A stretch of DNA of 64,000 nucleotides from assembly GCF_017808105.1 (NCBI RefSeq), contig NZ_JADBHF010000015.1, forward strand, positions 1 through 64,000, given 5' to 3'. The position numbers were made by a program, and so were the translations under genes. Of this stretch, positions 25,687 to 34,297 are shown in pieces. The stretch's first letter is position 1, and the number at the start of each line of letters is the position of its first letter. The notes beneath the pieces are model-generated. The model ran no database searches. It was not told the DNA's origin and saw nothing but the letters and a program-made list of their open reading frames with translations. This DNA is from Brevibacterium renqingii. GTDB taxonomy: Bacteria; Actinomycetota; Actinomycetes; Actinomycetales; Brevibacteriaceae.

Positions 25687-25758
25687 GCCGAGAGCTCGGT
25701 CCACGACAGAGAGCCCCGTTCGCAACGGAAGCTTCCAGTCGTAGACCGAGCTCTCGGC
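25687..25758. terminator. 15-bp inverted repeat between SDR gene and hutU
   Basis: GCCGAGAGCTCGGTC (25687-25701) and GACCGAGCTCTCGGC (25744-25758) are perfect complements separated by 42 nt, between convergent genes ending at 25665 and 25794. Each arm is itself partly palindromic around AGCT, so smaller hairpins are also possible. Confidence 0.6.
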
Positions 25759-25793
25759 TCAGGCGCCGCAGCCCCACGCAGCCCGCAGCCCGC

Positions 25794-27515
25794 TTACTGC
25801 GCGGCGGATTCGTCGTCGCGCTGATCGAGCTCCGGGATCATCGGCACACGCTGACCGCGGTCGCGGGCGACCTCGGCGGCACGGTCATAGCCGGCGTCGA
25901 CGTGGCGGATGACGCCCATGCCGGGGTCGTTGGTGAGCAGACGGGCGAGCTTCTGCGCGGCGAGCTCGGTGCCGTCGGCCACGGAGACCTGGCCGGCGTG
26001 GATGGAGCGGCCGATGCCGACGCCGCCGCCGTGGTGAATGGACACCCAGGTGGCACCCGAGGAGGTGTTGACCAGCGCATTGAGCAGCGGCCAGTCGGCC
26101 ACGGCGTCCGTGCCATCGAGCATCGACTCGGTCTCGCGGTAGGGGCTGGCGACCGAACCGGAGTCCAGGTGGTCGCGGCCGATGACGATCGGGGCCGAGA
26201 TCTTGCCCTCGGCGACGAGGCGGTTGAACAGCAGACCGGCCTGGTGGCGTTCCTTGTAGCCGAGCCAGCAGATGCGGGCGGGCAGTCCCTCGAACTCGAC
26301 GTATTCCTGCGCTGCGTCGAGCCACGTGTGCAGGTGCTCGTTGTCGGGGAAGAGCTCCTTGAGCGCGGCATCGGTGACTTCGATGTCCTTCGGGTCACCG
26401 GAGAGAGCCACCCAGCGGAACGGTCCGAGGCCCTCGCAGAAGAGCGGTCGGATGTAGGCGGGGACGAAGCCAGGGAATTCGAAGGCGCGGTCGTAGCCGG
26501 CCTTGCGGGCCTCGTCGCGGATCGAGTTGCCGTAGTCGAAGACCTCGGCGCCGCGATCCTGGAACTCGACCATGGCGCGCACGTGCTTGGCCATGGACTC
26601 CTCGGCGCGGATGGTGAACTTCTCGGCGTCCTGCTCGGCCTCGTCGTGCCAGTCATCGACGCTCACGCCGACGGGCAGGTAGGACAGCGGATCGTGGGCG
26701 GAGGTCTGGTCGGTGACGATGTCGACTTCGGCGGCCTCGGGGCGGTCGAGGATCATCGGCAGGATCTCGGCGGCATTGCCGACGAGCCCGACGGACAGTG
26801 CCTGCTTGTTCTTCTTGGCCTCGATGACCTTGTTCAGCGCGGTGTCGAGATCGGTCTCGACCTCGTCGAGGTAGCGCTTGCCCTTGCGGCGGTCGAGGCG
26901 GGTCTTGTCGACGTCGATGATGAGGCAGGCGCCGCCGTTGAGCGTCACGGACAGGGGCTGCGCGCCGCCCATGCCGCCGCAGCCGGCGGTGATGGTCAGC
27001 GTGCCGGCCAGGGTGCCGTCGAAGCGCTTGCGGGCGATGGCGCCGAAGGTCTCGTAGGTGCCCTGGAGGATGCCCTGCGTAGCGATATAGATCCAGGAGC
27101 CGGCCGTCATCTGGCCGTACATCATCAGGCCTTCGGCCTCGAGCTCGCGGAAGTGCTCCCAGTTCGCCCAGTCACCGACGAGGTTCGAGTTCGCGATGAG
27201 CACGCGCGGGGCCCATTCGTGGGTGCGCATGACTCCGACGGGCTTGCCGGACTGGATGAGGAGGGTCTCGTCGTCCTCGAGGTCGTCGAGGGTCTTGACG
27301 ATGGCGTCGTAGGCTTCCCAGGAGCGCGCCGCGCGACCGGTTCCGCCGTAGACGACGAGGTCCTCGGGGCGCTCGGCGACCTCGGGGTCGAGGTTGTTCA
27401 TGAGCATGCGCTTCGGCGCTTCGGTCTGCCAGGACTTCGCGGTGATCTCGGTTCCGCGGTCGGCGCGGATGACCCGGCTCGGGTCGTGCTGGGTGAACGA
27501 CGGCTTGGTGGTCAT
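25794..27515 (-). CDS. hutU: urocanate hydratase HutU
   Basis: A 573-residue NAD-dependent enzyme that hydrates urocanate to imidazolone propionate. Recognisable segments are [74 protein letters not shown] with the conserved active-site Cys, and [16 protein letters not shown]. Length matches the family. The start is ATG 27515 with AAGGAG upstream; the longer frame runs through the control region. It is the only hut enzyme outside the hutI operon, but carries an identical operator at 27669-27684. Confidence 0.96.
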   Translation of the reverse strand: MTTKPSFTQHDPSRVIRADRGTEITAKSWQTEAPKRMLMNNLDPEVAERPEDLVVYGGTGRAARSWEAYDAIVKTLDDLEDDETLLIQSGKPVGVMRTHEWAPRVLIANSNLVGDWANWEHFRELEAEGLMMYGQMTAGSWIYIATQGILQGTYETFGAIARKRFDGTLAGTLTITAGCGGMGGAQPLSVTLNGGACLIIDVDKTRLDRRKGKRYLDEVETDLDTALNKVIEAKKNKQALSVGLVGNAAEILPMILDRPEAAEVDIVTDQTSAHDPLSYLPVGVSVDDWHDEAEQDAEKFTIRAEESMAKHVRAMVEFQDRGAEVFDYGNSIRDEARKAGYDRAFEFPGFVPAYIRPLFCEGLGPFRWVALSGDPKDIEVTDAALKELFPDNEHLHTWLDAAQEYVEFEGLPARICWLGYKERHQAGLLFNRLVAEGKISAPIVIGRDHLDSGSVASPYRETESMLDGTDAVADWPLLNALVNTSSGATWVSIHHGGGVGIGRSIHAGQVSVADGTELAAQKLARLLTNDPGMGVIRHVDAGYDRAAEVARDRGQRVPMIPELDQRDDESAAQ

Positions 27516-27668
27516 GGGGTTCTCCTTGTCGCTGTGTCCGACGAGGCGGACCCAGTGGCCCGCTTCATCGCTGCGCCGAGGGATGTCCTCCCCTGCGCTG
27601 TCTGCTCTGACTACACCATCCATTCTGTCGGCTGGGCAGGATTGCGAAAGTGGCTCAAGACAAGTTCT

Positions 27669-27684
27669 GTCCGATATTTCGGAC
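27669..27684 (-). promoter_or_regulatory. hut operator upstream of hutU
   Basis: GTCCGATATTTCGGAC, identical over 16 bp to the site before hutI, 154 nt upstream of the hutU start. A CAGAAT -10-like box lies between the operator and the gene. The rest of the 349-nt spacer 27516-27864 has only the AAGAGGA ribosome site of the next plus-strand gene. Confidence 0.8.
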
Positions 27685-27864
27685 GGCCCTGGTGCGCGTC
27701 CGCTCCGAGGCGCACACTGGATCCACGCCATGGCAGTGCTCGACCGCGACGATGGGTGGGCTCACGCCAGGCGTTCGTGCCCCGCCGGATGAGAACGCTC
27801 GCACCCGGCCCCACGAGAATGTTCGCGCCCGCCCTACATGCCCCAACCCGCGAGAAGAGGAACG

Positions 27865-28428
27865 ATGAGCCGCATCGTCTATTCCCTGTCCACCTCGCTC
27901 GACGGGTACATCGTCGACGCCGAGGGGCAGTTCGATTGGTCGGTCCCCGACGAAGAGGTCTTCGCTCTCGCCCTGGAGGAGGTGCAGGGACTGAGCGCCC
28001 ACCTGCTCGGCCGCCGGCTCTACGAGACGATGGTCTATTGGGAGACTGCGGACCGGGACCCGGATCTCGACTTCGCCGAGGCCGGTTTCGGTCGGCTCTG
28101 GCGGGCGTTGCCGAAGCTCGTCTTCTCGTCGACGCTGACCGAGGTCGTCGGCAATTCCGAGCTGGCGGCAGAACCCCTCGCCGAGGCGGTCGCGCGCCTC
28201 CGCAGCGAACACCCCGATGCCGAGATCGGCATCGGAGGGGCCGGGCTCGCCGCCCAGGCAGCCGATCTCGACCTCATCGATGAGTACCGTATTCGCGTCC
28301 ACCCGATCCTCGTCGGCGGCGGCACGCCGTTCTTCGCCCACCACGGAAGACACGCGAACCTCGAACTCCTCGAGTCCCGGACCTTCGCCTCGCAGGTCAT
28401 CTACTTCCGCTACGGCGTCAGACGCTGA
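27865..28428 (+). CDS. dihydrofolate reductase/RibD C-terminal-domain protein
   Basis: A 187-residue protein of the RibD_C (DHFR-like) family. The N terminus MSRIVYSLSTSLDGYIV is the typical first strand, followed by LLGRRLYETMVYWE and the nucleotide-binding GIGGAGLAAQAADLDLIDEY and HPILVGGGTPFF. These stand-alone proteins are probable NADPH-dependent reductases of unknown substrate; they are rarely true folate reductases. The start is ATG 27865 with AAGAGGA upstream. It is divergent from hutU but no link is evident. Confidence 0.85.
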   Translation: MSRIVYSLSTSLDGYIVDAEGQFDWSVPDEEVFALALEEVQGLSAHLLGRRLYETMVYWETADRDPDLDFAEAGFGRLWRALPKLVFSSTLTEVVGNSELAAEPLAEAVARLRSEHPDAEIGIGGAGLAAQAADLDLIDEYRIRVHPILVGGGTPFFAHHGRHANLELLESRTFASQVIYFRYGVRR

Positions 28429-28559
28429 CGCTGCGCCCGAATCGACCCGACGTTTTCCCACGCGAGGCCCTTCGGCCTGTGCCTCCCACGAGCCGAGCCT
28501 CATCGGCCCGCGCGCCTTCGCGTGCCCCAACGCCCGCGGAAGCCTGCAGCCAGATGATT

Positions 28560-28610
28560 TCGCGTCCGGTCGCGAGCAGGATAACTCGCGTCCGGTCGCG
28601 AACAGGATAA
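28560..28610 (+). repeat. two tandem copies of a 26-bp unit
   Basis: The unit TCGCGTCCGGTCGCG followed by A(G/A)CAGGATAA starts at 28560 and again at 28586, differing at one base (plus one linker C). Its GGTCGC...GGATA core resembles the minus-strand reading of the repeat at 13932-13980. Confidence 0.75.
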
Positions 28611-28746
28611 GGTGGGAGAAGCTCTCCGGAACCACCGGCCCGCCCTCGCTGATGCACCCGCGGAGGGCCTGAGACAAACTGACGGCAGCGTCACCAGCCG
28701 CGGATCGCAGATCACGGCAAATACCCTCCTCACCAAAAGACCGCAG

Positions 28747-28771
28747 TTATTGTTGCCTGCTTGTGCAATAA
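28747..28771. promoter_or_regulatory. LysR-type dyad upstream of the LysR gene
   Basis: TTATTG (28747-28752), 13 nt, CAATAA (28766-28771): an interrupted A/T-rich dyad of the length bound by LysR proteins. It is probably the autoregulatory site of the gene starting at 28861. Confidence 0.4.
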
Positions 28772-28860
28772 TCTGTAGCAAGCGTCCGGCTCGCCGAAGA
28801 TGAGGCCGACCGCTCAGACGCACGAGCCGAGTCCCTGAGAGAAGAACCCGGAGATCGACC

Positions 28861-29754
28861 ATGGAGCTGCAGCAGATCCGCGCCTTCGTCGCCGTGGCCG
28901 AGGAACTCCACTTCGGTCGCGCCGCCGAACGCCTGGGCATGGCCCAGCCGCCCCTGAGCCGCACGATCCGGGCGCTTGAGGCCGAACTCGGAGCCTCCCT
29001 GTTCCAGCGCACCACCCGCTCGGTCAGCCTCTCACCGGCGGGCAGCGCCCTGCTCGAACCGGCCAAGCACATGCTCGCCACCCAGCAGGCCGCCATCGAA
29101 TCGGTCCACCGCTCCTCCAGCGGACAGGTCGGCCACGTGCGCTTCGGCTACTCCCATCCCTCCTCGCGCGAGCTCGCCGCCGCCCTCGTCGCAGCCTCGC
29201 ACGAGAGAAATCCAGGAATCGTCTTCCAACTCGAGTCGACGGTCTACGCCGATGAGGGACTCGAGCGGATCATCGACGGCAGCCTCGATCTTGCACTCGT
29301 CCGCTGGCGCCAGCGTCCTCCGCTGATCGGCGGGCGTCCGGTGGCGATCGAACGCCCCTGCGTCGCCATGCCGAGTTCGCACCGGCTGGCTGGCCGGAAG
29401 ACGGTGAATGTCGAGGAGCTCGCCGACGAACCCTTCGTCCTGCTGCCGGCCCGGCCGAACTCGAATCTCCGCGAGACCGCCATGCGTCTGTGCCTCGACG
29501 CGGGTTTCAATCCGCGTGTGATTCAGGAGGCCCCGGACTCCCAGTCGATCTCCGCGCTCGTCGCCGCCGGCATGGGCGTGACGATCACCTTCGACTCGGT
29601 CGCCGCCGGCTACGACTCACGGATCTCGGCCGTGCCGCTCAATGCCCCGGACGAGATCACCCAGCTCTACCTCGCGCACCGGCTCGACCACCAGGATGCG
29701 GCTCTGGACACCGTCCTCGAAGTCGCCGAGGCAGTGCTGCCGACCGTGCGCTGA
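28861..29754 (+). CDS. LysR-family transcriptional regulator
   Basis: A 297-residue regulator. Residues 1-60 form the LysR helix-turn-helix (MELQQIRAFVAVAEELHFGRAAERLGMAQPPLS in two adjoining blocks), followed by the co-inducer domain with GHVRFGYSHPSSRELA and the usual alternating fold. ATG 28861 is directly preceded by a purine-rich stretch without a strong ribosome site. It is co-directional with the CoA-transferase gene, which starts 88 nt after its stop, and is the likely controller of that gene and the acyl-CoA dehydrogenase. Confidence 0.88.
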   Translation: MELQQIRAFVAVAEELHFGRAAERLGMAQPPLSRTIRALEAELGASLFQRTTRSVSLSPAGSALLEPAKHMLATQQAAIESVHRSSSGQVGHVRFGYSHPSSRELAAALVAASHERNPGIVFQLESTVYADEGLERIIDGSLDLALVRWRQRPPLIGGRPVAIERPCVAMPSSHRLAGRKTVNVEELADEPFVLLPARPNSNLRETAMRLCLDAGFNPRVIQEAPDSQSISALVAAGMGVTITFDSVAAGYDSRISAVPLNAPDEITQLYLAHRLDHQDAALDTVLEVAEAVLPTVR

Positions 29755-29794
29755 GCTCAGGCGCCGACGCCTTCCGACACCTCGGACGAAATCC

Positions 29795-29812
29795 ATACAG
29801 CCACCGTTGTAT
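29795..29812. promoter_or_regulatory. dyad upstream of the CoA-transferase gene
   Basis: ATACA (29795-29799), 8 nt, TGTAT (29808-29812), 31 nt before the CoA-transferase start. It has the T-N11-A character of LysR sites and could be where the adjacent LysR protein acts. The short arms make this tentative. Confidence 0.35.
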
Positions 29813-29842
29813 TCATGCAGGCCAGCGCCGAGGATGGCACTC

Positions 29843-30982
29843 ATGAACGCAATGAAGCACCTCCTCGCGGGAGTTCGGGTCGTCGATTTCTCCCGCGTTC
29901 TCGCCGGCCCCTACGCCACTGCGATGCTCGCCGATCAGGGCGCCGAAGTCATCAAGATCGAGATGCCCGGTCACGGAGACGATTCCCGACACCTCGGACC
30001 CTTCACCGGAACCGGGTCGGCCTATTTCACCGGACTCAATCGCGGCAAGCGCTCCATCGAGGCAGATCTCAAAGATCCTGACCACCATGCTCGCCTGCTT
30101 CAGCTCATCGCCGACTGTGATGTCGTCGTCGAGAACTTCCGCCCCGGGGTCGCAGCGAAGCTCGGACTCTCCTACGAGGACGTCAAGGCGATCAAGCCCG
30201 ATGTCATCTACGCTTCGATCTCCGGCTTCGGTCAGCACGGCACCCAGTCCCAGCGCCCCGCCTACGACACCGTCATCCAGGCGCTGAGCGGTCTCATGGC
30301 CTCGACCGGCTTCCCCGATGGTTCGCCCACCCGCGTCGGCGAATCCATCGCCGATGTCTCCGCCGGAGTCTTCGCCGCCTTCGGCATCTCCTCTGCCCTC
30401 TTCCACCGTCAGACCACCGGCGAGGGAGCCCACATCGACATTCCCATGCTCGACGTCATGCTCGCGATGCAGCCGACGAACGCCTCGATCCATGCGGCAG
30501 GTTCCGCTCCGGCCAGGGTCGGCAATCGCCATCCCGTCTCGGCCCCCTTCGACACCTACCGGGCCGCCGATGGTCTCATCGTCATCGCCGTGGCCAACGA
30601 CCGGCTCTTCGGAGTCCTCGCCGACTCCCTCGACAAACCCTCCCTTCCCGCCGACCCTCGCTTCGCCACGGATGCGCAGCGCTCGGCCAACGACGAAGCG
30701 CTGCGCACCGAGATCGAAGAGTTCACGACGGGCCACACCGTCGACGAGCTGTGCACGATCTTCGACGCCGCCGGGGTCCCGAACTCCCCCGTCCTCGACT
30801 ACGCCGAGGCTCTCGACGGCCCGATCGGCGCAAGCCGGGATCTCGCCGTCGAGGACGAACGCACCGGGCACGCCTACCTCGGCCATCCGCTCCTCGTCGA
30901 CGGAGTCCGGCCCGCGTCCACGCTGCCGGCGCCCCGCCTCGGCGAACACAATGCCGACTTCAGCGCCGCACCCCGGCACTGA
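29843..30982 (+). CDS. CaiB/BaiF family (class III) CoA-transferase
   Basis: A 379-residue enzyme that moves CoA between carboxylic acids. N-terminal family block VVDFSRVLAGPYATAMLADQGAEVIKIE is clear, and the catalytic Asp is in PAYDTVIQALSGLMAS. The closing SPVLDYAEAL and HPLLVDG blocks are also standard. I take ATG 29843, 9 nt after GAGG; ATG 29834 directly abuts that GAGG. It lies between a LysR regulator and an acyl-CoA dehydrogenase, which together suggest activation and oxidation of a dicarboxylate or branched acid. The substrate cannot be read from the sequence. Confidence 0.88.
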   Translation: MNAMKHLLAGVRVVDFSRVLAGPYATAMLADQGAEVIKIEMPGHGDDSRHLGPFTGTGSAYFTGLNRGKRSIEADLKDPDHHARLLQLIADCDVVVENFRPGVAAKLGLSYEDVKAIKPDVIYASISGFGQHGTQSQRPAYDTVIQALSGLMASTGFPDGSPTRVGESIADVSAGVFAAFGISSALFHRQTTGEGAHIDIPMLDVMLAMQPTNASIHAAGSAPARVGNRHPVSAPFDTYRAADGLIVIAVANDRLFGVLADSLDKPSLPADPRFATDAQRSANDEALRTEIEEFTTGHTVDELCTIFDAAGVPNSPVLDYAEALDGPIGASRDLAVEDERTGHAYLGHPLLVDGVRPASTLPAPRLGEHNADFSAAPRH

Positions 30983-31087
30983 CCCCTGCCCGACCCCACG
31001 GGCACTCTCCGACCGAGCCGCCTCGGCGTCGCCCCTCCCTGCCTCCGCCCTCATACCGCACACGATCACCACACCCTAGGAGCACCC

Positions 31088-32227
31088 ATGGCCTTCGACA
31101 TCACCGCCGACGAACAGGAGATCCTCGACGCCGTCACCCGGATCAGCACGGACGTCCTCGCCCCGCAGGCAGCCGCCACGGATGCGGACGAGCGCGTCGC
31201 CGATGAGACGCTGCAGACACTCGCCGAGGTGGGGGTCATGGGGCTCAACCTGCCCGAGGAGTTCGGCGGGCCGGGCGTGGGTTCGGCGGCGATGAGCCAG
31301 ATGGTCGCTGCGGTGACCGAGGCCTGCGCGTCGACGGCGTCGATCGTGACCGCACAGTTCCTCGCCACCGATTCGATCCTGCTCGGCGGGACCGATCGCC
31401 AGCGGCAGGATTGGCTGCCGCGAGCCGCCGCCGGAGAGGTGATCGGGTCCTTCGGGCTGACCGAGCCGGGCGCCGGATCGAATCCGGCGGAGATGTCGAC
31501 GAAGGCCACCCGCGTCGAGGGCGGCTGGCACATCAAGGGCACGAAGTGCTTCATCACGAATGCCGGTTTCGCGGACTTCATCGTCGTCTACGCGAAGACG
31601 GACACGGAAGCCGGGCACAAGGGGATCAGCGCCTTCATCGTCGATACGAAGGAGGCCCGGGACGGACTGAGCTTCAATCCTCCGGAGAAGACCATGGGCC
31701 TGCGCGGCAGCCCGGTCTACGAATTCGTCATCGATGCCGTCGTTCCCGCCGATGCGCTGCTCGGTGTCGAGGGCGAAGGCTTCACCACAGCGATGCGGGT
31801 GCTCGACCGCGGTCGCATCGAGGTGGCGGCGATGAGTCTGGGCATCTCCAAGGCCGCGCTCGATGCGGCAGTCGCCTGGGCCGGTGAGCGCAGGATCAAC
31901 GGCAAGCCGCTGAATCGCCTGCAGGGCATCGCCTTCAAGCTCGCCGACATGTACACGAAGTACCGTTCGGCGTGGCTGCTGACGATGGACGCCGCCGAGC
32001 AGCGCGACGCCGAGGTGGACTTCACCCTCTCGTCGGCGACGGCCAAACTCGCCGCTTCCGAGGCCGCCGCCTTCATCGCCGACGAAGCCCTGCAGATCCA
32101 CGGCGGCTACGGCTTCACCAGGGACTTCCCGCTCGAGCGATACGTCCGCGATGCGCGGATCTACCGCATCTACGAAGGCTCCTCGGAGATCCAGCGCACC
32201 ATCATCGCCCGTTCGCTGTCGAAGTAG
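31088..32227 (+). CDS. acyl-CoA dehydrogenase
   Basis: A 379-residue FAD enzyme that introduces a double bond into an acyl-CoA. Signatures are FGLTEPGAGSNPAEMSTKA, CFITNAGFADFIVVYAK, LQIHGGYGFTRDFPLERYVRDARIYRIYEGSSEIQR in three adjoining blocks; the Glu of YEGSSEIQ is the catalytic base of the short-chain type. It is not of the glutaryl-CoA type, which has a YEGTHDIH-like end. The start at ATG 31088 has AGGAG upstream. It follows the CoA-transferase by about 105 nt and is probably co-transcribed. Confidence 0.9.
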   Translation: MAFDITADEQEILDAVTRISTDVLAPQAAATDADERVADETLQTLAEVGVMGLNLPEEFGGPGVGSAAMSQMVAAVTEACASTASIVTAQFLATDSILLGGTDRQRQDWLPRAAAGEVIGSFGLTEPGAGSNPAEMSTKATRVEGGWHIKGTKCFITNAGFADFIVVYAKTDTEAGHKGISAFIVDTKEARDGLSFNPPEKTMGLRGSPVYEFVIDAVVPADALLGVEGEGFTTAMRVLDRGRIEVAAMSLGISKAALDAAVAWAGERRINGKPLNRLQGIAFKLADMYTKYRSAWLLTMDAAEQRDAEVDFTLSSATAKLAASEAAAFIADEALQIHGGYGFTRDFPLERYVRDARIYRIYEGSSEIQRTIIARSLSK

Positions 32228-32370
32228 GCGGCGGGGGTCAGGCCTCGCAGACGTTCGGGGCAAGGGCCCACCTCGGCGCGAGGGTCGGGAACGTCGGGCC
32301 CCGGCGCGGGGATCGCACGCGTCGGGCCGCCTCGGCGAGACGTCTCGGCGAATGATCCTGAGGGAATCTA

Positions 32371-32406
32371 TTGTTGGACCTCGCCGATATTTCCGATATC
32401 TCGGAC
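32371..32406 (+). promoter_or_regulatory. hut-type operator upstream of the NCS1 permease
   Basis: TTCCGATATCTCGGAC (32391-32406) matches the hut operator GTCCGATATTTCGGAC at 14 of 16 positions. A second, overlapping half-degenerate copy GCCGATATTTCCGA (32383-32396) precedes it. A TTGTTG -35-like box at 32371-32376 stands 17 nt before CGATAT, so the sites would overlap the promoter. Confidence 0.7.
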
Positions 32407-32487
32407 GGAAAGAGTGATGTGGACCTCGTACCAGCGTGCGCTGCGGTGCCACACTGTTCCTGATTCATAAGTTCAAAGGAGAAATTC

Positions 32488-33918
32488 ATGGCTGGTACAT
32501 CCAGTTCGGGGATCGAAAAACGGTCCATCGAGATGGTGCCCGACGCCGAGCGACACGGGACACCGAAGTCCCAGTTCACGCTGTGGTTCGGGGCCAATAC
32601 GCAGATCACCGCGATCGTCGACGGCGCCCTTGCCGTCGTCTTCGGCGCTGACGCACTGTGGGCCATCGTCGGCCTGCTCATCGGCAATATCATCGGCGGC
32701 ATCGTCATGGCTCTGCACTCGGCACAGGGTCCGCAGCTGGGTCTGCCGCAGATGATCTCCTCGCGCGCCCAGTTCGGCATCATCGGCGCGATCATTCCGC
32801 TCGTGCTCGTCGTGCTCATGTACATCGGCTTCGCGTCGACCGGCGCAGTGCTGTCCGGCCAGGCCGTCAACCTCATCATCGGCGTCGAGACCCCCGCCGT
32901 GGGCATCGTCATCTTCGGCGCGCTCACCGCGCTGGTGGCGCTGCTGGGCTACAAATACATCCACGTGCTCGGTCGGATCTCCTCGGTGACCGGTCTGCTC
33001 GGGTTCCTGTTCATCACCTACTGTGTGCTCACTCAGGTCGACGTGCCCGGGCTGATCTCGCACTCTAGCTTCGCGTTCCCCGCGTTCCTCTCAGCGGTCG
33101 CCCTGTCGGTGGGCTGGCAGCTGACCTACGGGCCTTATGTCGCCGATTACTCGCGCTACCTGCCGCGCTCGACCCCGGCGTCGAAGACCTTCTGGTTCAC
33201 CTTCGGCGGCTCGGTCATCGGTTCGCAGTGGTCGATGACGCTGGGAGCTCTCATCGGCGCCGCCGCCATGACGGAGTCGGGCAACCGCTTCGTCGACAAT
33301 CAGGTCGGCTATGTCGGAGACATCGTCGGCGGCGGGGTCTATGCGCTGCTCATCTTCATCGTCATTCTGCTGGGCAAGCTGACCGTCAACACGCTCAACG
33401 CCTACGGCGCATTCATGTGCACGCTGACGATCCTCACCTCGTTCGGCAACAAGGCGACCATCCGCCGCTGGACCCGGGCGGTCTTCGTCATCGGCATCGT
33501 CACGCTGACCGTCCTCGTCGCCCTGCTGGCCTCGGCGGACTTCCTCGCGAACTTCAAGAACTTCGTGCTCGCCCTGCTCATGGTCTTCACCCCATGGAGC
33601 ATCATCAACCTCACCGACTACTACCTGATCTCGAAGGACCGCTTCGACATCCCCGCCTTCTACGACCGCCACGGACGCTACGGCAACTGGAACTGGCGCG
33701 CGCTGCTCTCGTATGGAGTGGGCGTCGTCATCCAGATCCCGTTCCTCGCTCAGTCGTTCTACACCGGCCCGCTCGTTGCGAAGCTCGGCGGCGCGGACAT
33801 CTCGTGGCTCGTGGGCATCGTCGTCACCTTCGTGCTCTACTACGTCCTCATCCGCAATCACGGCGTCGCCCCGAAGGAGACGATCTACCCCGAGGTGGAG
33901 GAGCTCGAACGAGCCTGA
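32488..33918 (+). CDS. NCS1-family (cytosine/purine/allantoin type) permease, candidate histidine or urocanate importer
   Basis: A 476-residue transporter with about 12 helices. Family marks are HGTPKSQFTLWFGANTQITAI at the N terminus, GPQLGLPQMISSRAQFGIIGA and YVADYSRYLPRSTP. Start ATG 32488 has AAAGGAGAAATTC upstream. NCS1 members move nucleobases, allantoin, hydantoins and related heterocycles. Its promoter region carries the hut operator, with one near-exact and one overlapping copy, so I infer that it brings in histidine, urocanate or another imidazole compound for the hut pathway. It is not in an operon with the upstream acyl-CoA dehydrogenase, whose stop is 260 nt away. Confidence 0.9.
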   Translation: MAGTSSSGIEKRSIEMVPDAERHGTPKSQFTLWFGANTQITAIVDGALAVVFGADALWAIVGLLIGNIIGGIVMALHSAQGPQLGLPQMISSRAQFGIIGAIIPLVLVVLMYIGFASTGAVLSGQAVNLIIGVETPAVGIVIFGALTALVALLGYKYIHVLGRISSVTGLLGFLFITYCVLTQVDVPGLISHSSFAFPAFLSAVALSVGWQLTYGPYVADYSRYLPRSTPASKTFWFTFGGSVIGSQWSMTLGALIGAAAMTESGNRFVDNQVGYVGDIVGGGVYALLIFIVILLGKLTVNTLNAYGAFMCTLTILTSFGNKATIRRWTRAVFVIGIVTLTVLVALLASADFLANFKNFVLALLMVFTPWSIINLTDYYLISKDRFDIPAFYDRHGRYGNWNWRALLSYGVGVVIQIPFLAQSFYTGPLVAKLGGADISWLVGIVVTFVLYYVLIRNHGVAPKETIYPEVEELERA

Positions 33919-33981
33919 TTCCCGGCGGTCGGCTGCTGGGGGCCGCCGGCCCTGCCGCCACTGCCTCGTCTGCAAGAGAAT

Positions 33982-34036
33982 CATCGACGCCTTGGGGCCC
34001 GTTTCCGACACGGAGACCGGCCCCGAGGCGTCGATG
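33982..34036 (+). terminator. long hairpin after the NCS1 permease
   Basis: CATCGACGCCTTGGGGCC (33982-33999) and GGCCCCGAGGCGTCGATG (34019-34036) form an 18-bp stem with one mismatch, and the loop contains a smaller dyad around TTTCCG-ACA-CGGAGA. It starts 64 nt after the permease stop. No T tract follows. Confidence 0.65.
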
Positions 34037-34118
34037 CTCGTTTCGCGGCCGTCGCCTGTGCGCCTCGGCGGGCGGCTCCGACTGGATCTGCAATGGCGCA
34101 TCTCAAGAAACCCCGAGG

Positions 34119-34164
34119 TTACCAATCGGTTTTACTATCAAGTAATATCAGTGACGCCCGTCAC
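34119..34164 (+). promoter_or_regulatory. promoter and palindrome upstream of the secreted lipase
   Basis: TTACCA (34119-34124), an 18-nt spacer and TAATAT (34143-34148) form a plausible promoter in a locally AT-rich stretch. A palindrome GTGACG-CC-CGTCAC (34151-34164) begins 3 nt later, over the predicted transcription start, and may bind a repressor. The leader to the ATG at 34298 is about 140 nt. The remainder of the 379-nt spacer 33919-34297 holds only the hairpin listed separately. Confidence 0.5.
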
Positions 34165-34297
34165 CATACGGGCACCGCACCGCGGGTGGCCTCGCCGACG
34201 ACACCCCTGTCACGCTGGTCCGCACCGCCGCTGTCAGCACCTTCTCACTGACGAGACGCACGACCTCAATGCAGAGATCCACGACAGAACAGGACAC

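Larger units (their letters stand above)
28429..28860. other. spacer with 26-bp tandem repeat and LysR-type dyad
   Basis: This 432-nt region holds a two-copy 26-bp tandem repeat (28560-28610) and an inverted repeat TTATTG-N13-CAATAA (28747-28771) about 90 nt upstream of the LysR gene. No credible gene is seen; open frames here are short and lack ribosome sites. Confidence 0.5.

Noticed and set aside
25902..28283. 793-codon plus-strand frame opposite hutU
   Set aside because: Long only because stops are rare in this frame; Val/Gly/Asp-rich repeats mirror hutU codons.
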